This document shows, piece by piece, positions 33,234 through 41,675 of a DNA stretch of 57,005 nt. The translations under genes were made by a program, and so were the position numbers. The stretch is taken from contig JBDROF010000034.1 in NCBI GenBank assembly GCA_043810345.1, positions 1-57,005 of the forward strand. Reading direction: 5' to 3'. The notes under the pieces are model-generated. The model was not told the origin of the DNA, searched no databases, and saw only the letters and a program-made list of their open reading frames with translations. How positions within the stretch are numbered: position 1 is the first letter of the stretch; each line of letters begins with the position of its first letter. Origin of the DNA: QYOJ01 sp043810345 (GTDB taxonomy: Bacteria > Bacteroidota > Bacteroidia > Bacteroidales > FEN-979).

Positions 33234-33985
33234 TACCCTTTCTTTCCCTGGCCGGCAAGGTATTGTTCGATGGCCATGGTCATCGATGGGGCTGTGCAGG
33301 TAGGTGCCTGAATGGTCAGTTTCAAACCGGCTTCCTGGGCTGCCTGGGTGGTAGAGGGACCAAACACCCCGATGGCACAGTTATTCTGTTTGAAGTCGGG
33401 GAAGTTTTTAAACAGCGACCTGATCCCGGCTGGACTGAAAAAGACCAACAGGTCAAAGTCGCAGACATCCACATCCGTAATATCATTGGCCAGTGTTTTG
33501 TAAATGATCGCCTTTTTGTAGGTCACTTTAAAAGAATCCAGGATGTTGGGAATCTCATTCTTGTGTATATCCGAACAAGGCAATAGAAATTTCTCTGTTT
33601 TGTTTTTCTTGATCAACTCAGTCAGAATGTCGAAACTCTCCTTGCTGTGAAAAATCTTCCGTTTTCTGAATTGAATATACTTCTGAAGGTAATAAGCTGT
33701 GGATTCGGAGATACAGAAATACTTCATGGAGTCAGGGATCTCTGTTCGCATCTCTTTGGCAATCCTGAAATAGTGGTCAACGGCATTCCGGGATGTAAAG
33801 ATCACGGCCGTATAGTCGAGAAGATTGATCCTCACTTTCCGGAACTCTTTGGCTGTAATTCCTTCAATCTTAATAAATTTCCTGAATTCAATATTCAGAT
33901 TGAATTTTTTTGCAAGTTCCCCGTAAGGAGATTTTTCAAAATCGGAAGGATGTGGTTGGCTAATCAGAATGTTCTTGATCTTCAA
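33233..33985 (-). CDS. hemD: Uroporphyrinogen-III synthase
   Basis: A 250-residue HemD-type enzyme that cyclises hydroxymethylbilane in haem synthesis. The sequence has two Rossmann-like halves, with ILISQPHPSD at the start, FTSRNAVDHYFRIA in the middle and VFFSPAGIRSLFKNFPDF near 190. The start is TTG 33985: the codon two triplets upstream is a stop, and no ATG occurs before the conserved ILISQP segment. The adjacent DUF4271 membrane protein gene is the usual partner in Bacteroidota. Confidence 0.9.
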   Translation of the reverse strand: MKIKNILISQPHPSDFEKSPYGELAKKFNLNIEFRKFIKIEGITAKEFRKVRINLLDYTAVIFTSRNAVDHYFRIAKEMRTEIPDSMKYFCISESTAYYLQKYIQFRKRKIFHSKESFDILTELIKKNKTEKFLLPCSDIHKNEIPNILDSFKVTYKKAIIYKTLANDITDVDVCDFDLLVFFSPAGIRSLFKNFPDFKQNNCAIGVFGPSTTQAAQEAGLKLTIQAPTCTAPSMTMAIEQYLAGQGKKG

Positions 33986-34033
33986 GGCTCAACTTGTTTT
34001 AAGGTTCAACTGTCGGTTCCTTTCACCAGCGCA

Positions 34034-34720
34034 TCAATAGTAATCAAAGATCAACTTTGCAGCAACAAGCAATGGTAGTATTTCGAGCGTGCAAAGATAG
34101 ATAAATAAAAAGAAATAGGAAAATCTGGTTAATGAAAATCCGATTAAAAACCCTTTGACAAGTCTGAAAACAGAGAAACAACCAATCAATCCCAGTGCGA
34201 TATAGATTAACCAAACTGATTTCAGGTAGGTGGCAGTGATCAGGATCGGAAGTAGCAGGATCCCAAGGAATGCAATCGTGATCAGGATGTTTAGATGGTA
34301 TTCGTTATTGGTACGCTCTGTTTTGAATATGAAACTTAAGAGATTCATGATGAAAATCTTAAATGCCCAGAAACCGGTAACGGCCAGACAAAGGAGTAAG
34401 AATAGCTGAAACTGCGGTATGAAAGAGGATGTCCGATGAAACACTAGTTGAAGCGCCTGGTAGATGACCATCCCCATAGATAGCACATAAATCAGGGAAA
34501 GGGCAATGGATATTCTCTCATTAAACAGGTTACCTTCCCTGACCAGCTGGTGGAGATGCCGTGTGGTGAATGTGGCACCTATGATCATCCTAAAGCGATG
34601 TGCATAAAATACCTGAACCCAGGCGAGGAGGACAAGCATCCCCAGAAACACCCAGAAGATCCAATCGGGTTGACAGGGAACTAGCGGAGCAGGTTGGATG
34701 ATCATTATTCCGGAGGTCAT
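34034..34720 (-). CDS. DUF4271 membrane protein
   Basis: A 228-residue membrane protein with about six hydrophobic segments (about 22-40, 68-90, 105-125, 140-162, 168-185, 198-222). Its features (FYAHRFRMIIGATFTTRHLH after the first helix) and its position next to hemD match the Bacteroidota family DUF4271, whose role is unknown. The start is ATG 34720, 9 bp after the pseudouridine synthase gene. Confidence 0.85.
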   Translation of the reverse strand: MTSGIMIIQPAPLVPCQPDWIFWVFLGMLVLLAWVQVFYAHRFRMIIGATFTTRHLHQLVREGNLFNERISIALSLIYVLSMGMVIYQALQLVFHRTSSFIPQFQLFLLLCLAVTGFWAFKIFIMNLLSFIFKTERTNNEYHLNILITIAFLGILLLPILITATYLKSVWLIYIALGLIGCFSVFRLVKGFLIGFSLTRFSYFFLFIYLCTLEILPLLVAAKLIFDYY

Positions 34721-34729
34721 GGTAGATTA

Positions 34730-35428
34730 TCAAGATTCACGTTCATGGTTCATAAAGTGATTCCAAAGTACATCATCCGGTGGGTCTGCTTTCACCTGAA
34801 TAACCGTCTGACGAACCGGGTGAATGAACTCAATGGACCGGGCATGCAAATGGATGGATTCATCAGGATTGGATCTTGGCGCCCCGTATTTCAGATCCCC
34901 TTTGATGGAACAACCCACCTTTGATAACTGGGCTCGGATCTGGTGGTGACGTCCTGTGAGCAGGTTGATCTCCAGAAGGTAGAAGTGGTCACTTACAGCC
35001 TTTAGTTCATAGGTCAGTTCAGCTTTCCGGGACTTCCCGACAGGATGGTCATGAGCGTAACTTTTATTTTGTTTCTCGTTCCTGACCAGGTAGTGGATCA
35101 GATGATTTCTCTCCCAGGGAGGGGGATTAACTACTACGGCCCAATAGGTTTTCCGGACAGCTCCCGTTTTCAGCATCTCGTTCAGCCGGCTGAGTGCTTT
35201 GGAAGTGCGTGCCAGGATGAGGACTCCGCTTACAGGCCGGTCAAGCCGGTGAACCACCCCCAGGTAAACCTCCCCCGGTTTGTTATATTTCTTTTTAATG
35301 TAGGTTTTAAGCTGTTCACTTAAAGGCTCATCTCCCGTTTTGTCTCCCTGTACAATGTCTCCTGGCTGCTTGTTGTAAATCACCAGATGATTGTCGTGGT
35401 AAAGGATCAGGGAGGGGTTTATTGCCAT
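34730..35428 (-). CDS. RluA-family pseudouridine synthase
   Basis: A 232-residue pseudouridine synthase. The catalytic Asp lies in VHRLDRPVSGVLILARTSKA (residues about 59-78). LLTGRHHQIRAQLSKVGCSIKGDLKYG contains the other conserved part. There is no N-terminal S4 domain, so it belongs to the short RluA/RluC-like group acting on rRNA or tRNA. The exact target uridine cannot be told. The start codon region overlaps a short 9-bp period repeat (CATTGCCAT-like) at 35425-35458. Confidence 0.92.
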   Translation of the reverse strand: MAINPSLILYHDNHLVIYNKQPGDIVQGDKTGDEPLSEQLKTYIKKKYNKPGEVYLGVVHRLDRPVSGVLILARTSKALSRLNEMLKTGAVRKTYWAVVVNPPPWERNHLIHYLVRNEKQNKSYAHDHPVGKSRKAELTYELKAVSDHFYLLEINLLTGRHHQIRAQLSKVGCSIKGDLKYGAPRSNPDESIHLHARSIEFIHPVRQTVIQVKADPPDDVLWNHFMNHERES

Positions 35429-35503
35429 TTCATTGCCATCATTGCAATCATTGTCAGATTAACAGGAGCTTGCCTCACACGGCCTTCGTCCCACGTCCCC
35501 GAA

Positions 35504-36328
35504 TCAATACTGCTCCCGCTCGTTCGGGAAATCGAGATTTTTTACATCTTGAATATAGGTGTTGACAGCTCCCTTGACCTCTTCGGACAGGTTGTGATAG
35601 CGGCGCAGAAACCGGGGAGAGAATTCCTGGGTGATCCCCAGCATGTCATGCAACACAAGTACCTGGCCATCCACATTTTTTCCGGCGCCAATTCCAATGA
35701 TTGGTATTTTTACCTTTTTGGCAACGCGTTCCGCCAACTTCGCCGGGATCTTCTCCAATACGATAGCGAAACAACCCGCACCATCGAGAATGTGCGCATC
35801 TTCCTCTAACTTGTTTGCCTCCTCTTCAGTGGTAGCTCTCACCACGTAGGTGCCGAATTTATGAATGGATTGAGGGGTTAATCCGAGGTGTCCCATCACC
35901 GGAATACCGGCAGTCAGGATTCTGTCGATCGATTCCACCACCTCTTTTCCTCCTTCCAGTTTGACGGCATCCGCTCCCGACTCCTTCATGATGCGAATCG
36001 CAGAACACAAAGCCTCCTTGGAATTTCCCTGGTAGGTCCCGAAGGGGAGATCCACCACCACCAGAGCCCGTTTAACCGCTCTGACCACCGAGGAGGCGTG
36101 GTAGATCATCTCATTGAGCGTGATCGGCAGGGTGGAGGCATGGCCGGCCATGACATTGGAGGCCGAGTCTCCGACGAGGATCACGTCGATGCCCGTGTTC
36201 TCCAGGATCCTGGCGAAGGAGAAATCATAAGCGGTCAACATGGCGATCTTCTCCCCTTTCAGCTTCATCTCCTGAAGCACATGGGTGGTTACTTTCTGAA
36301 CATTGCGAAATGAAAATGAGCTGGACAT
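35504..36328 (-). CDS. panB: Ketopantoate hydroxymethyltransferase
   Basis: A 274-residue PanB that makes ketopantoate from ketoisovalerate and methylene-tetrahydrofolate, the first step of pantothenate synthesis. GDSASNVMAGHASTLPIT, VVDLPFGTYQ, VKLEGG and IPIIGIGAGKNVDGQ are the family motifs with the metal and substrate residues. I chose ATG 36328; a TTG seven codons upstream gives an unrelated extension. A TAGCTTTG box lies at 36347-36354 on this strand, suggesting a leader of about 12 nt. It is separate from panC and panD at 12-13 kb. Confidence 0.96.
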   Translation of the reverse strand: MSSSFSFRNVQKVTTHVLQEMKLKGEKIAMLTAYDFSFARILENTGIDVILVGDSASNVMAGHASTLPITLNEMIYHASSVVRAVKRALVVVDLPFGTYQGNSKEALCSAIRIMKESGADAVKLEGGKEVVESIDRILTAGIPVMGHLGLTPQSIHKFGTYVVRATTEEEANKLEEDAHILDGAGCFAIVLEKIPAKLAERVAKKVKIPIIGIGAGKNVDGQVLVLHDMLGITQEFSPRFLRRYHNLSEEVKGAVNTYIQDVKNLDFPNEREQY

Positions 36329-36346
36329 ATTGATCTGTTTATTTTG

Positions 36347-36354
36347 CAAAGCTA
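36347..36354 (-). promoter_or_regulatory. Promoter -7 box of panB
   Basis: The minus strand reads TAGCTTTG (TAnnTTTG), 19 bp upstream of the panB ATG. It sits back to back with the DUF4249 promoter box 20 bp away. Confidence 0.45.
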
Positions 36355-36374
36355 CGACTTTATTGAAAAAATTG

Positions 36375-36382
36375 TATTTTTG
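36375..36382 (+). promoter_or_regulatory. Promoter -7 box of the DUF4249 lipoprotein gene
   Basis: TATTTTTG, a full TAnnTTTG match, 23 bp upstream of the ATG at 36406. The -33 element is weak. Confidence 0.5.
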
Positions 36383-36405
36383 CCCCCTTAACTAACTTAC
36401 TGATC

Positions 36406-37395
36406 ATGCGATTTCTCAGAATCTTACTCCTGCTCCTGATCCCCGGGTTTCTCCTGTTCTCTTGTAAAAAAGAGCTCAATTTGAATGCAGATTGGAAAGA
36501 TGTAACCATCGTCTACGGAATTTTGAATCAGCTTGATTCAGCACACTACATCAAAGTAACCAAAGCTTTTCTGGGACCCGGAAATGCACTGGAATATGCC
36601 CAGATTCCAGATTCCAGCAATTATCTCATGAAGCTGAATGTGACCCTTGAAGCCTGGAGTGGCAGCAACCTGATCGCTGTTTATCCGTTTGACACAACCA
36701 CCATTTCAACTAAAGATACCGGCATCTTCTATTTTCCCAACCAGCTTCTCTATGTCAATGATTCGGTTTTGAATCCTGTTTACGATTACACACTGGTGAT
36801 CATCAACCCGGAAACACAGGAGAGGATCACCTCCCAAACAGCGTTGATCCGGCCCTTTTACGTAGGTAAACCATTTGCTTTTCAGTCGATCACTTATGAT
36901 CCTGGAAAAAACAGCAAAGCAGAATGGACCTCTGCAATAGGAGGGAAGCGCTACCAGATTATCGTTCGCTTCTACTATCAGGAAACCTCGGTAATGGATC
37001 CCTCCCAGAGCGTGGAAAAGTCTGTTGACTGGCTCATTATCCCCAGCAAACTTTCAAAGTCGGACGAAGGTGGTGAAATGCTGGAAGCTTCTTACTCCAA
37101 CGACGGGTTTTATGCCATGTTGCATACAAAACTTGATGTGAATCCTGATATATTTCGTGTCGCACGGCGCTTACAATACTATTTTATCGTGGCTGCCAAT
37201 GATCTCAACACCTATATCGAGGTGACTCAGCCTTCCAATTCGATCATTCAGGAAAAACCAACCTTTTCCAATATCGAAAACGGCATCGGCCTTTTCTCTT
37301 CCAGGTTTGTGCAGGTGATTGATTCGATTCAACTCTCTCAGCGGACCAAAGATGAGATTCGTAACAACTCACTGACCTGGAATCTCGGGTTCTAG
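36406..37395 (+). CDS. DUF4249-family lipoprotein
   Basis: A 329-residue lipoprotein with a leader ending in LLFSC (lipobox; Cys-20). The early motif DWKDVTIVYGILNQLDSAHYIKVTKAFLG is typical of DUF4249, a Bacteroidota outer membrane or surface lipoprotein family often encoded next to TonB receptors. None is adjacent here. Function is unknown. The stop codon is directly followed by heptamer repeats. Confidence 0.85.
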   Translation: MRFLRILLLLLIPGFLLFSCKKELNLNADWKDVTIVYGILNQLDSAHYIKVTKAFLGPGNALEYAQIPDSSNYLMKLNVTLEAWSGSNLIAVYPFDTTTISTKDTGIFYFPNQLLYVNDSVLNPVYDYTLVIINPETQERITSQTALIRPFYVGKPFAFQSITYDPGKNSKAEWTSAIGGKRYQIIVRFYYQETSVMDPSQSVEKSVDWLIIPSKLSKSDEGGEMLEASYSNDGFYAMLHTKLDVNPDIFRVARRLQYYFIVAANDLNTYIEVTQPSNSIIQEKPTFSNIENGIGLFSSRFVQVIDSIQLSQRTKDEIRNNSLTWNLGF

Positions 37396-37486
37396 ATGCC
37401 GGATGCCGGATGCCGGATACCGGATAAATATATTTCTTACGTCCTACGTCCTACGTCCCACGTCCCTCTCTCTGTCGTTTTGTCAG
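37396..37486. repeat. Heptanucleotide repeat mosaic (ATGCCGG, TACGTCC)
   Basis: Starting at the base after the DUF4249 stop codon: three ATGCCGG units, ATACCGG, ATAAATA, TATTTCT, three TACGTCC units, CACGTCC, CTCTCTC, TGTCGTT and TTGTCAG, all in one 7-bp register. Exact tandem copies occur in two blocks (37396-37416 and 37438-37458). Confidence 0.85.
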
Positions 37487-37508
37487 CTTTTTGTTTCTGA
37501 TTTAATTC

Positions 37509-37524
37509 TGGCACAATCATTGAC
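37509..37524 (+). promoter_or_regulatory. Sigma-54-like promoter candidate upstream of dnaK
   Basis: TGGCAC-AATCA-TTGAC resembles the sigma-54 consensus TGGCAC-N5-TTGCA with the correct GG to -12 spacing, but the -12 C is replaced by A. It lies 54 bp before the dnaK ATG. No TAnnTTTG box is seen in this spacer. Confidence 0.3.
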
Positions 37525-37577
37525 AGGCTGAAGCAAATTCAGAAACCAACTAGTATAGTATAATAAATGTATTCATC

Positions 37578-39500
37578 ATGGGAAAAATTATTGGCATTGA
37601 CTTAGGAACTACGAACTCTTGTGTTGCTGTGATGGAAGGGAATGAACCTGTCGTGATCCCTAACAGCGAAGGAAGAAGGACAACCCCTTCTATTGTGGCT
37701 TTTACCGAAAACGGAGAACGTAAAGTGGGGGATCCTGCTAAACGCCAGGCTATTACAAACCCTACAAACACCATTTTCTCGATCAAACGGTTCATGGGTG
37801 AAACCTATGACCTGGTAACGAAAGAGATCAAGCGGGTCCCATATAAAGTAGTAAAGGGGGAGAACAACACGCCACGTGTCAAGATTGGAGATAAAGAATA
37901 TTCACCGCAGGAGATCTCGGCGATGATCTTGCAGAAGATGAAAAAGACAGCGGAAGATTATCTGGGAACAGAGATCAAAGAGGCCGTCATTACAGTGCCT
38001 GCTTACTTCAGTGATTCACAGCGTCAGGCTACCAAGGAGGCTGGAGAGATTGCAGGACTGGATGTAAAGCGGATCATCAATGAACCTACTGCAGCAGCCC
38101 TTGCCTATGGACTTGAGAAGAAACATAGAGACATTAAAGTGGCTGTATTCGACCTGGGTGGTGGTACATTCGATATCTCTATCCTGGAGTTGGGTGATGG
38201 CGTGTTCGAGGTAAAATCGACCAACGGAAACACACACCTTGGAGGTGACGATTTCGATCAGGAGATCATCAACTGGCTGGCCGATGAATTCCAGAAAGAC
38301 GAAGGACTCGACCTGAGGAAAGACCCGATGGCACTGCAGCGGCTGAAAGAGGCAGCGGAGAAAGCCAAGATCGAACTATCCAGTTCGACGGAGACCGAGA
38401 TTAACCTTCCGTACATCATGCCCGTAGATGGGATGCCAAAACACCTGGTGAAAAAACTAACCCGGGCAAAACTGGAACAACTAATCGACCCGCTGATGCA
38501 GGCAACCGTTGAACCCTGCCGGAAAGCAATGGCTGATGCCGGATTGAAAGCTTCTGATATCAACGAAGTGATCCTGGTAGGTGGTTCTACCCGGATCCCG
38601 GCCATCCAGAAGATTGTAAAAGACTTCTTTAGGAAGGAACCATCAAAAGGAGTGAACCCCGATGAGGTTGTGGCTATCGGAGCTGCGATTCAAGGTGGTG
38701 TGCTCACCGGGGAGGTCAAAGATGTCCTGCTACTCGATATCACTCCTCTGTCGCTGGGTATCGAAACCCTCGGAGGGGTCATGACCCGGTTGATCGAAGC
38801 CAACACTACGATTCCTACCCGGAAATCGGAGGTGTTCTCGACGGCAGCTGACAGTCAGACATCAGTAGAGATACATGTGTTGCAGGGGGAACGACCGATG
38901 GCCAACCAGAATAAAAGCATTGGACGGTTCCATCTCGACGGGATTCCACCAGCCCTTAGAGGTATTCCGCAGATCGAGGTGACGTTCGACATCGATGCCA
39001 ATGGAATCCTCAATGTAACAGCCAAAGACAAAGCCACTAATAAGTCCCAGAACATTCGTATCGAAGCTTCATCCGGGTTATCCGATGAGGAGATCAAGCG
39101 GATGAAAGATGAAGCTCAGACCAACGCCGAATCCGATAAAAAGGTGAAAGAGGAGACGGAAAAACTGAATACAGCGGATACGTTGATTTTCCAAACAGAA
39201 AAACAACTGAAAGAGTTCGGGGATAAAGTTCCCGCAGACAAAAAAGGAGAGATCGAAAAAGCGCTGGAAGAGCTGAAAACCGCTCATAAGAACCGCGACT
39301 TTGCCGGCATCGACAGCGCGATCGCTAACCTGAATGCAATGTGGCAGGCAGCCAGCCAGGAGATGTATCAGAATACATCCCAGGCAGGACCACAGCCAGG
39401 TGCACAAGAAGGCCCTCAGGCCGATACGGGCCAACCCAAAGGTCCTGGTGACGATGAAGTGACCGATGTCGACTTTGAAGAGGTAGATGACAAAAAATAG
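37578..39500 (+). CDS. dnaK: Chaperone protein DnaK (Hsp70)
   Basis: A 640-residue Hsp70. The ATPase domain (about 1-380) begins GIDLGTTNSCVAVMEG and has AVFDLGGGTFDIS and the VGGSTRIPAIQ phosphate loop. The linker DVLLLDITPLSLGIET leads to the substrate-binding domain and a helical lid. The Gly/Gln/Pro-rich tail ends in VDFEEVDDKK. Neither grpE, dnaJ nor hrcA is adjacent. Confidence 0.98.
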   Translation: MGKIIGIDLGTTNSCVAVMEGNEPVVIPNSEGRRTTPSIVAFTENGERKVGDPAKRQAITNPTNTIFSIKRFMGETYDLVTKEIKRVPYKVVKGENNTPRVKIGDKEYSPQEISAMILQKMKKTAEDYLGTEIKEAVITVPAYFSDSQRQATKEAGEIAGLDVKRIINEPTAAALAYGLEKKHRDIKVAVFDLGGGTFDISILELGDGVFEVKSTNGNTHLGGDDFDQEIINWLADEFQKDEGLDLRKDPMALQRLKEAAEKAKIELSSSTETEINLPYIMPVDGMPKHLVKKLTRAKLEQLIDPLMQATVEPCRKAMADAGLKASDINEVILVGGSTRIPAIQKIVKDFFRKEPSKGVNPDEVVAIGAAIQGGVLTGEVKDVLLLDITPLSLGIETLGGVMTRLIEANTTIPTRKSEVFSTAADSQTSVEIHVLQGERPMANQNKSIGRFHLDGIPPALRGIPQIEVTFDIDANGILNVTAKDKATNKSQNIRIEASSGLSDEEIKRMKDEAQTNAESDKKVKEETEKLNTADTLIFQTEKQLKEFGDKVPADKKGEIEKALEELKTAHKNRDFAGIDSAIANLNAMWQAASQEMYQNTSQAGPQPGAQEGPQADTGQPKGPGDDEVTDVDFEEVDDKK

Positions 39501-39504
39501 TTGA

Positions 39505-41064
39505 ATGAGCCATTATGGTATTCTCACCGCATTTCTGTTCTGGTGGCCATGCATGATCTCCGGGCAGCACCAGGAACCATTCACGGTGACCGACAACCCG
39601 TTACGTATAGAGATACCGGCCCAGTCCGACAGGGAGACCTACAGGATTATCCCGTGCGGATCGGCCGGGATGATCATGTTTTTTCAAAGTATGGAGGTAA
39701 CCACCCACCACTCTACACGGTGGTATTTCTCTTTCTACGACCGGAACCTGCAGAGAATCTGGGTTAAAAGTGCTCCAATCTTTTCATCATTGCATTATAA
39801 GGATGTAGCGATAGGAGAGGACACGCTATATCTTTACTTTGAGGCCGATAAAAAAAACAGGAACAAGGAGGTCAATTTTCAGATCCTTCGCATCATTCTG
39901 CAAACCGGGTCCTTTATTCTCAACAACGGTACAACTCCCGAATCAGGAACCATGCTTTCATTTGAGGTTTTCAGGCAGAAAGCCTTTATCGGACTGAACA
40001 ATGAAGAGAATAAACCTGCTGTCCAGATCATAGATCTACCCACAGGACAGCCCTCTGTCATACCCTTGATGCCCGGTAACGCGTCCACACTTCTCCATTG
40101 TTCGGTTGAACCGCACTCAAATAATATGACGCTGCTTATTTCCAAGCAGTTGTCAAAACGTGCCACCGAGCTTTATTTTTGCAGATATCTTCCTGATGGA
40201 ACGAAAATACTTGAAACACGAGTGAGTAACAATAAGTCGGCCCGTGACTTTATCCATGCAACAGAGATGCGCACGTCAGAGGATGAAACCCTGATAAGCG
40301 GCACCTACACAGGAACTCGTACTGGAAAAAAAGCAAAGGAGGTTGAATCAACAGGTCTTTTTACCTCTCCTTTTATCTCAGCGATCCAGGAGTCGATAGA
40401 TTTTTATAACTTCTTGGACCTGAAGAATATTAATCAATTGTTGAGTGAACGAGATAGGCTCAGTCTGAGAAAAAAAAGCATTAAGAAAAACCGTTTCGAT
40501 CAGGAATATTCCCTAGATTTCTCCCTGTTGCTCCACGATATTCTTCCATGGAATAATCAATTCATCGTAGCGGCTGAAGCATATTATCCACAGTATCATA
40601 CAGAATCGTTTACCGATTATGATTTTTACGGTCGACCATTTACCAATGCCTATTCAGTTTTTGACGGATACCGGTTTACCGGCATCATTCTGGCAGCGTT
40701 TGACAAAAAGGGAAAGATGATCTGGGATAATGTCATGCGTATCAGGAATGTAATTTCGTTCACTCTGGAACCAAAAGTAACGCTCTATCCTTCAGGAAAT
40801 GAACTTATCCTTGCTTACCTTAGTGAGGGAAAAATTGCCTGCCAGATCATCCATGAAAGCGAGATCATAGAAAAGAGCTCTTTTTCAGAGCTGGAGTTGA
40901 TGACAACAAACGACAAACTGCTGAAGGAGTCCAGAGCCAGAATGGAGCACTGGTATGACGAATATTTTCTCTGTTCCGGATACCAGGAGATCAGGGATAT
41001 CTCAAAAGGGGGAAAAGATAAACGGTTGGTCTATTTTTTCAATAAAGTCAGGTTTGAGCGATAA
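39505..41064 (+). CDS. Exported protein of unknown function
   Basis: A 519-residue protein that I do not recognise. The start is ATG 39505, 4 bp after dnaK, and gives a signal peptide (hydrophobic ILTAFLFWWPCMISG). The mature protein has no transmembrane segments. It is beta-rich, with repeating strands such as ILAAFDKKGKMIWDNVMRI that would fit a propeller-like or other all-beta fold. Closeness to dnaK may give some read-through expression. Function is unknown. Confidence 0.75.
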   Translation: MSHYGILTAFLFWWPCMISGQHQEPFTVTDNPLRIEIPAQSDRETYRIIPCGSAGMIMFFQSMEVTTHHSTRWYFSFYDRNLQRIWVKSAPIFSSLHYKDVAIGEDTLYLYFEADKKNRNKEVNFQILRIILQTGSFILNNGTTPESGTMLSFEVFRQKAFIGLNNEENKPAVQIIDLPTGQPSVIPLMPGNASTLLHCSVEPHSNNMTLLISKQLSKRATELYFCRYLPDGTKILETRVSNNKSARDFIHATEMRTSEDETLISGTYTGTRTGKKAKEVESTGLFTSPFISAIQESIDFYNFLDLKNINQLLSERDRLSLRKKSIKKNRFDQEYSLDFSLLLHDILPWNNQFIVAAEAYYPQYHTESFTDYDFYGRPFTNAYSVFDGYRFTGIILAAFDKKGKMIWDNVMRIRNVISFTLEPKVTLYPSGNELILAYLSEGKIACQIIHESEIIEKSSFSELELMTTNDKLLKESRARMEHWYDEYFLCSGYQEIRDISKGGKDKRLVYFFNKVRFER

Positions 41065-41095
41065 CCAGTTAATCCTGACGAAATCAGATAGATAA

Positions 41096-41410
41096 CTATT
41101 TTAAAACCAGTTGAATATCATCACATGACAGGATCATGATGGTGGTATCCAGGTAATATGTATTACAGGAAATCTTGAAATTATAGGGATTGTCACCCGT
41201 CACAACCAGGCATTCAATAAAGTTTCTGTCAAGGTCAAACAGGTGATTCATCTGAACAACCTTGATGGTTGCGGTGGAATCAAGTTTGTTAGTGAAGCAG
41301 ATCCGTCCTGTTTTATCACAGGGTTCCACGGAAACTTTCTTTTTGCATCCGGAGAAAACAAGTAGGATCACAAACAGGATCCCGGGTAAGATGAAACGTG
41401 ATTTTTTCAT
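41096..41410 (-). CDS. Small lipoprotein of unknown function
   Basis: A 104-residue lipoprotein starting at ATG 41410, with a clear leader MKKSRFILPGILFVILLVFSG followed by the lipid-attached Cys and three lysines. The mature part of about 80 residues holds several cysteines and short beta strands. A longer frame from a TTG is possible, but a TACTTTTG promoter box at 41432-41439 would overlap it. The family is not recognised. Confidence 0.7.
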   Translation of the reverse strand: MKKSRFILPGILFVILLVFSGCKKKVSVEPCDKTGRICFTNKLDSTATIKVVQMNHLFDLDRNFIECLVVTGDNPYNFKISCNTYYLDTTIMILSCDDIQLVLK

Positions 41411-41431
41411 AGGGTTGAAATTATTCTTTTG

Positions 41432-41439
41432 CAAAAGTA
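41432..41439 (-). promoter_or_regulatory. Promoter -7 box of the small lipoprotein gene
   Basis: The minus strand reads TACTTTTG (TAnnTTTG), 22 bp before the ATG at 41410. This supports that ATG as the start. Confidence 0.45.
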
Positions 41440-41619
41440 ACAGGTTTCATTGGAAAAAAGAAATAGATAACGCCTAATTTTGTATTGACATTAAAATACA
41501 ATAAAGTTGCATGGTAGTGTATCTAACATTGAAATTTATCTTATTTTTGTTACAATTTTGTTTGCACTGCATTTCACATAAATGGAAAAGCAACCTTTGT
41601 GTGAAACCTTTGTTATATA

Positions 41620-41649
41620 TTGGAAGTATAATATTAATGCCTATATTTG
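41620..41649 (+). promoter_or_regulatory. Bacteroidota promoter of the giant PKD protein gene
   Basis: TTG (41620-41622), 19 bp spacer, then TATATTTG (41642-41649) matches the -33/-7 consensus with correct spacing. The predicted transcript start near 41656 lies after earlier in-frame codons and sets the translation start at ATG 41676. Confidence 0.6.
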
Positions 41650-41675
41650 TAACACACGTTTCTAATCGCAAAAAT

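Noticed and set aside
35425..35460. Short 9-bp period repeat (CATTGCCAT-like) at the start of the pseudouridine synthase gene
   Set aside because: Only about three degenerate copies; too short to separate from chance.
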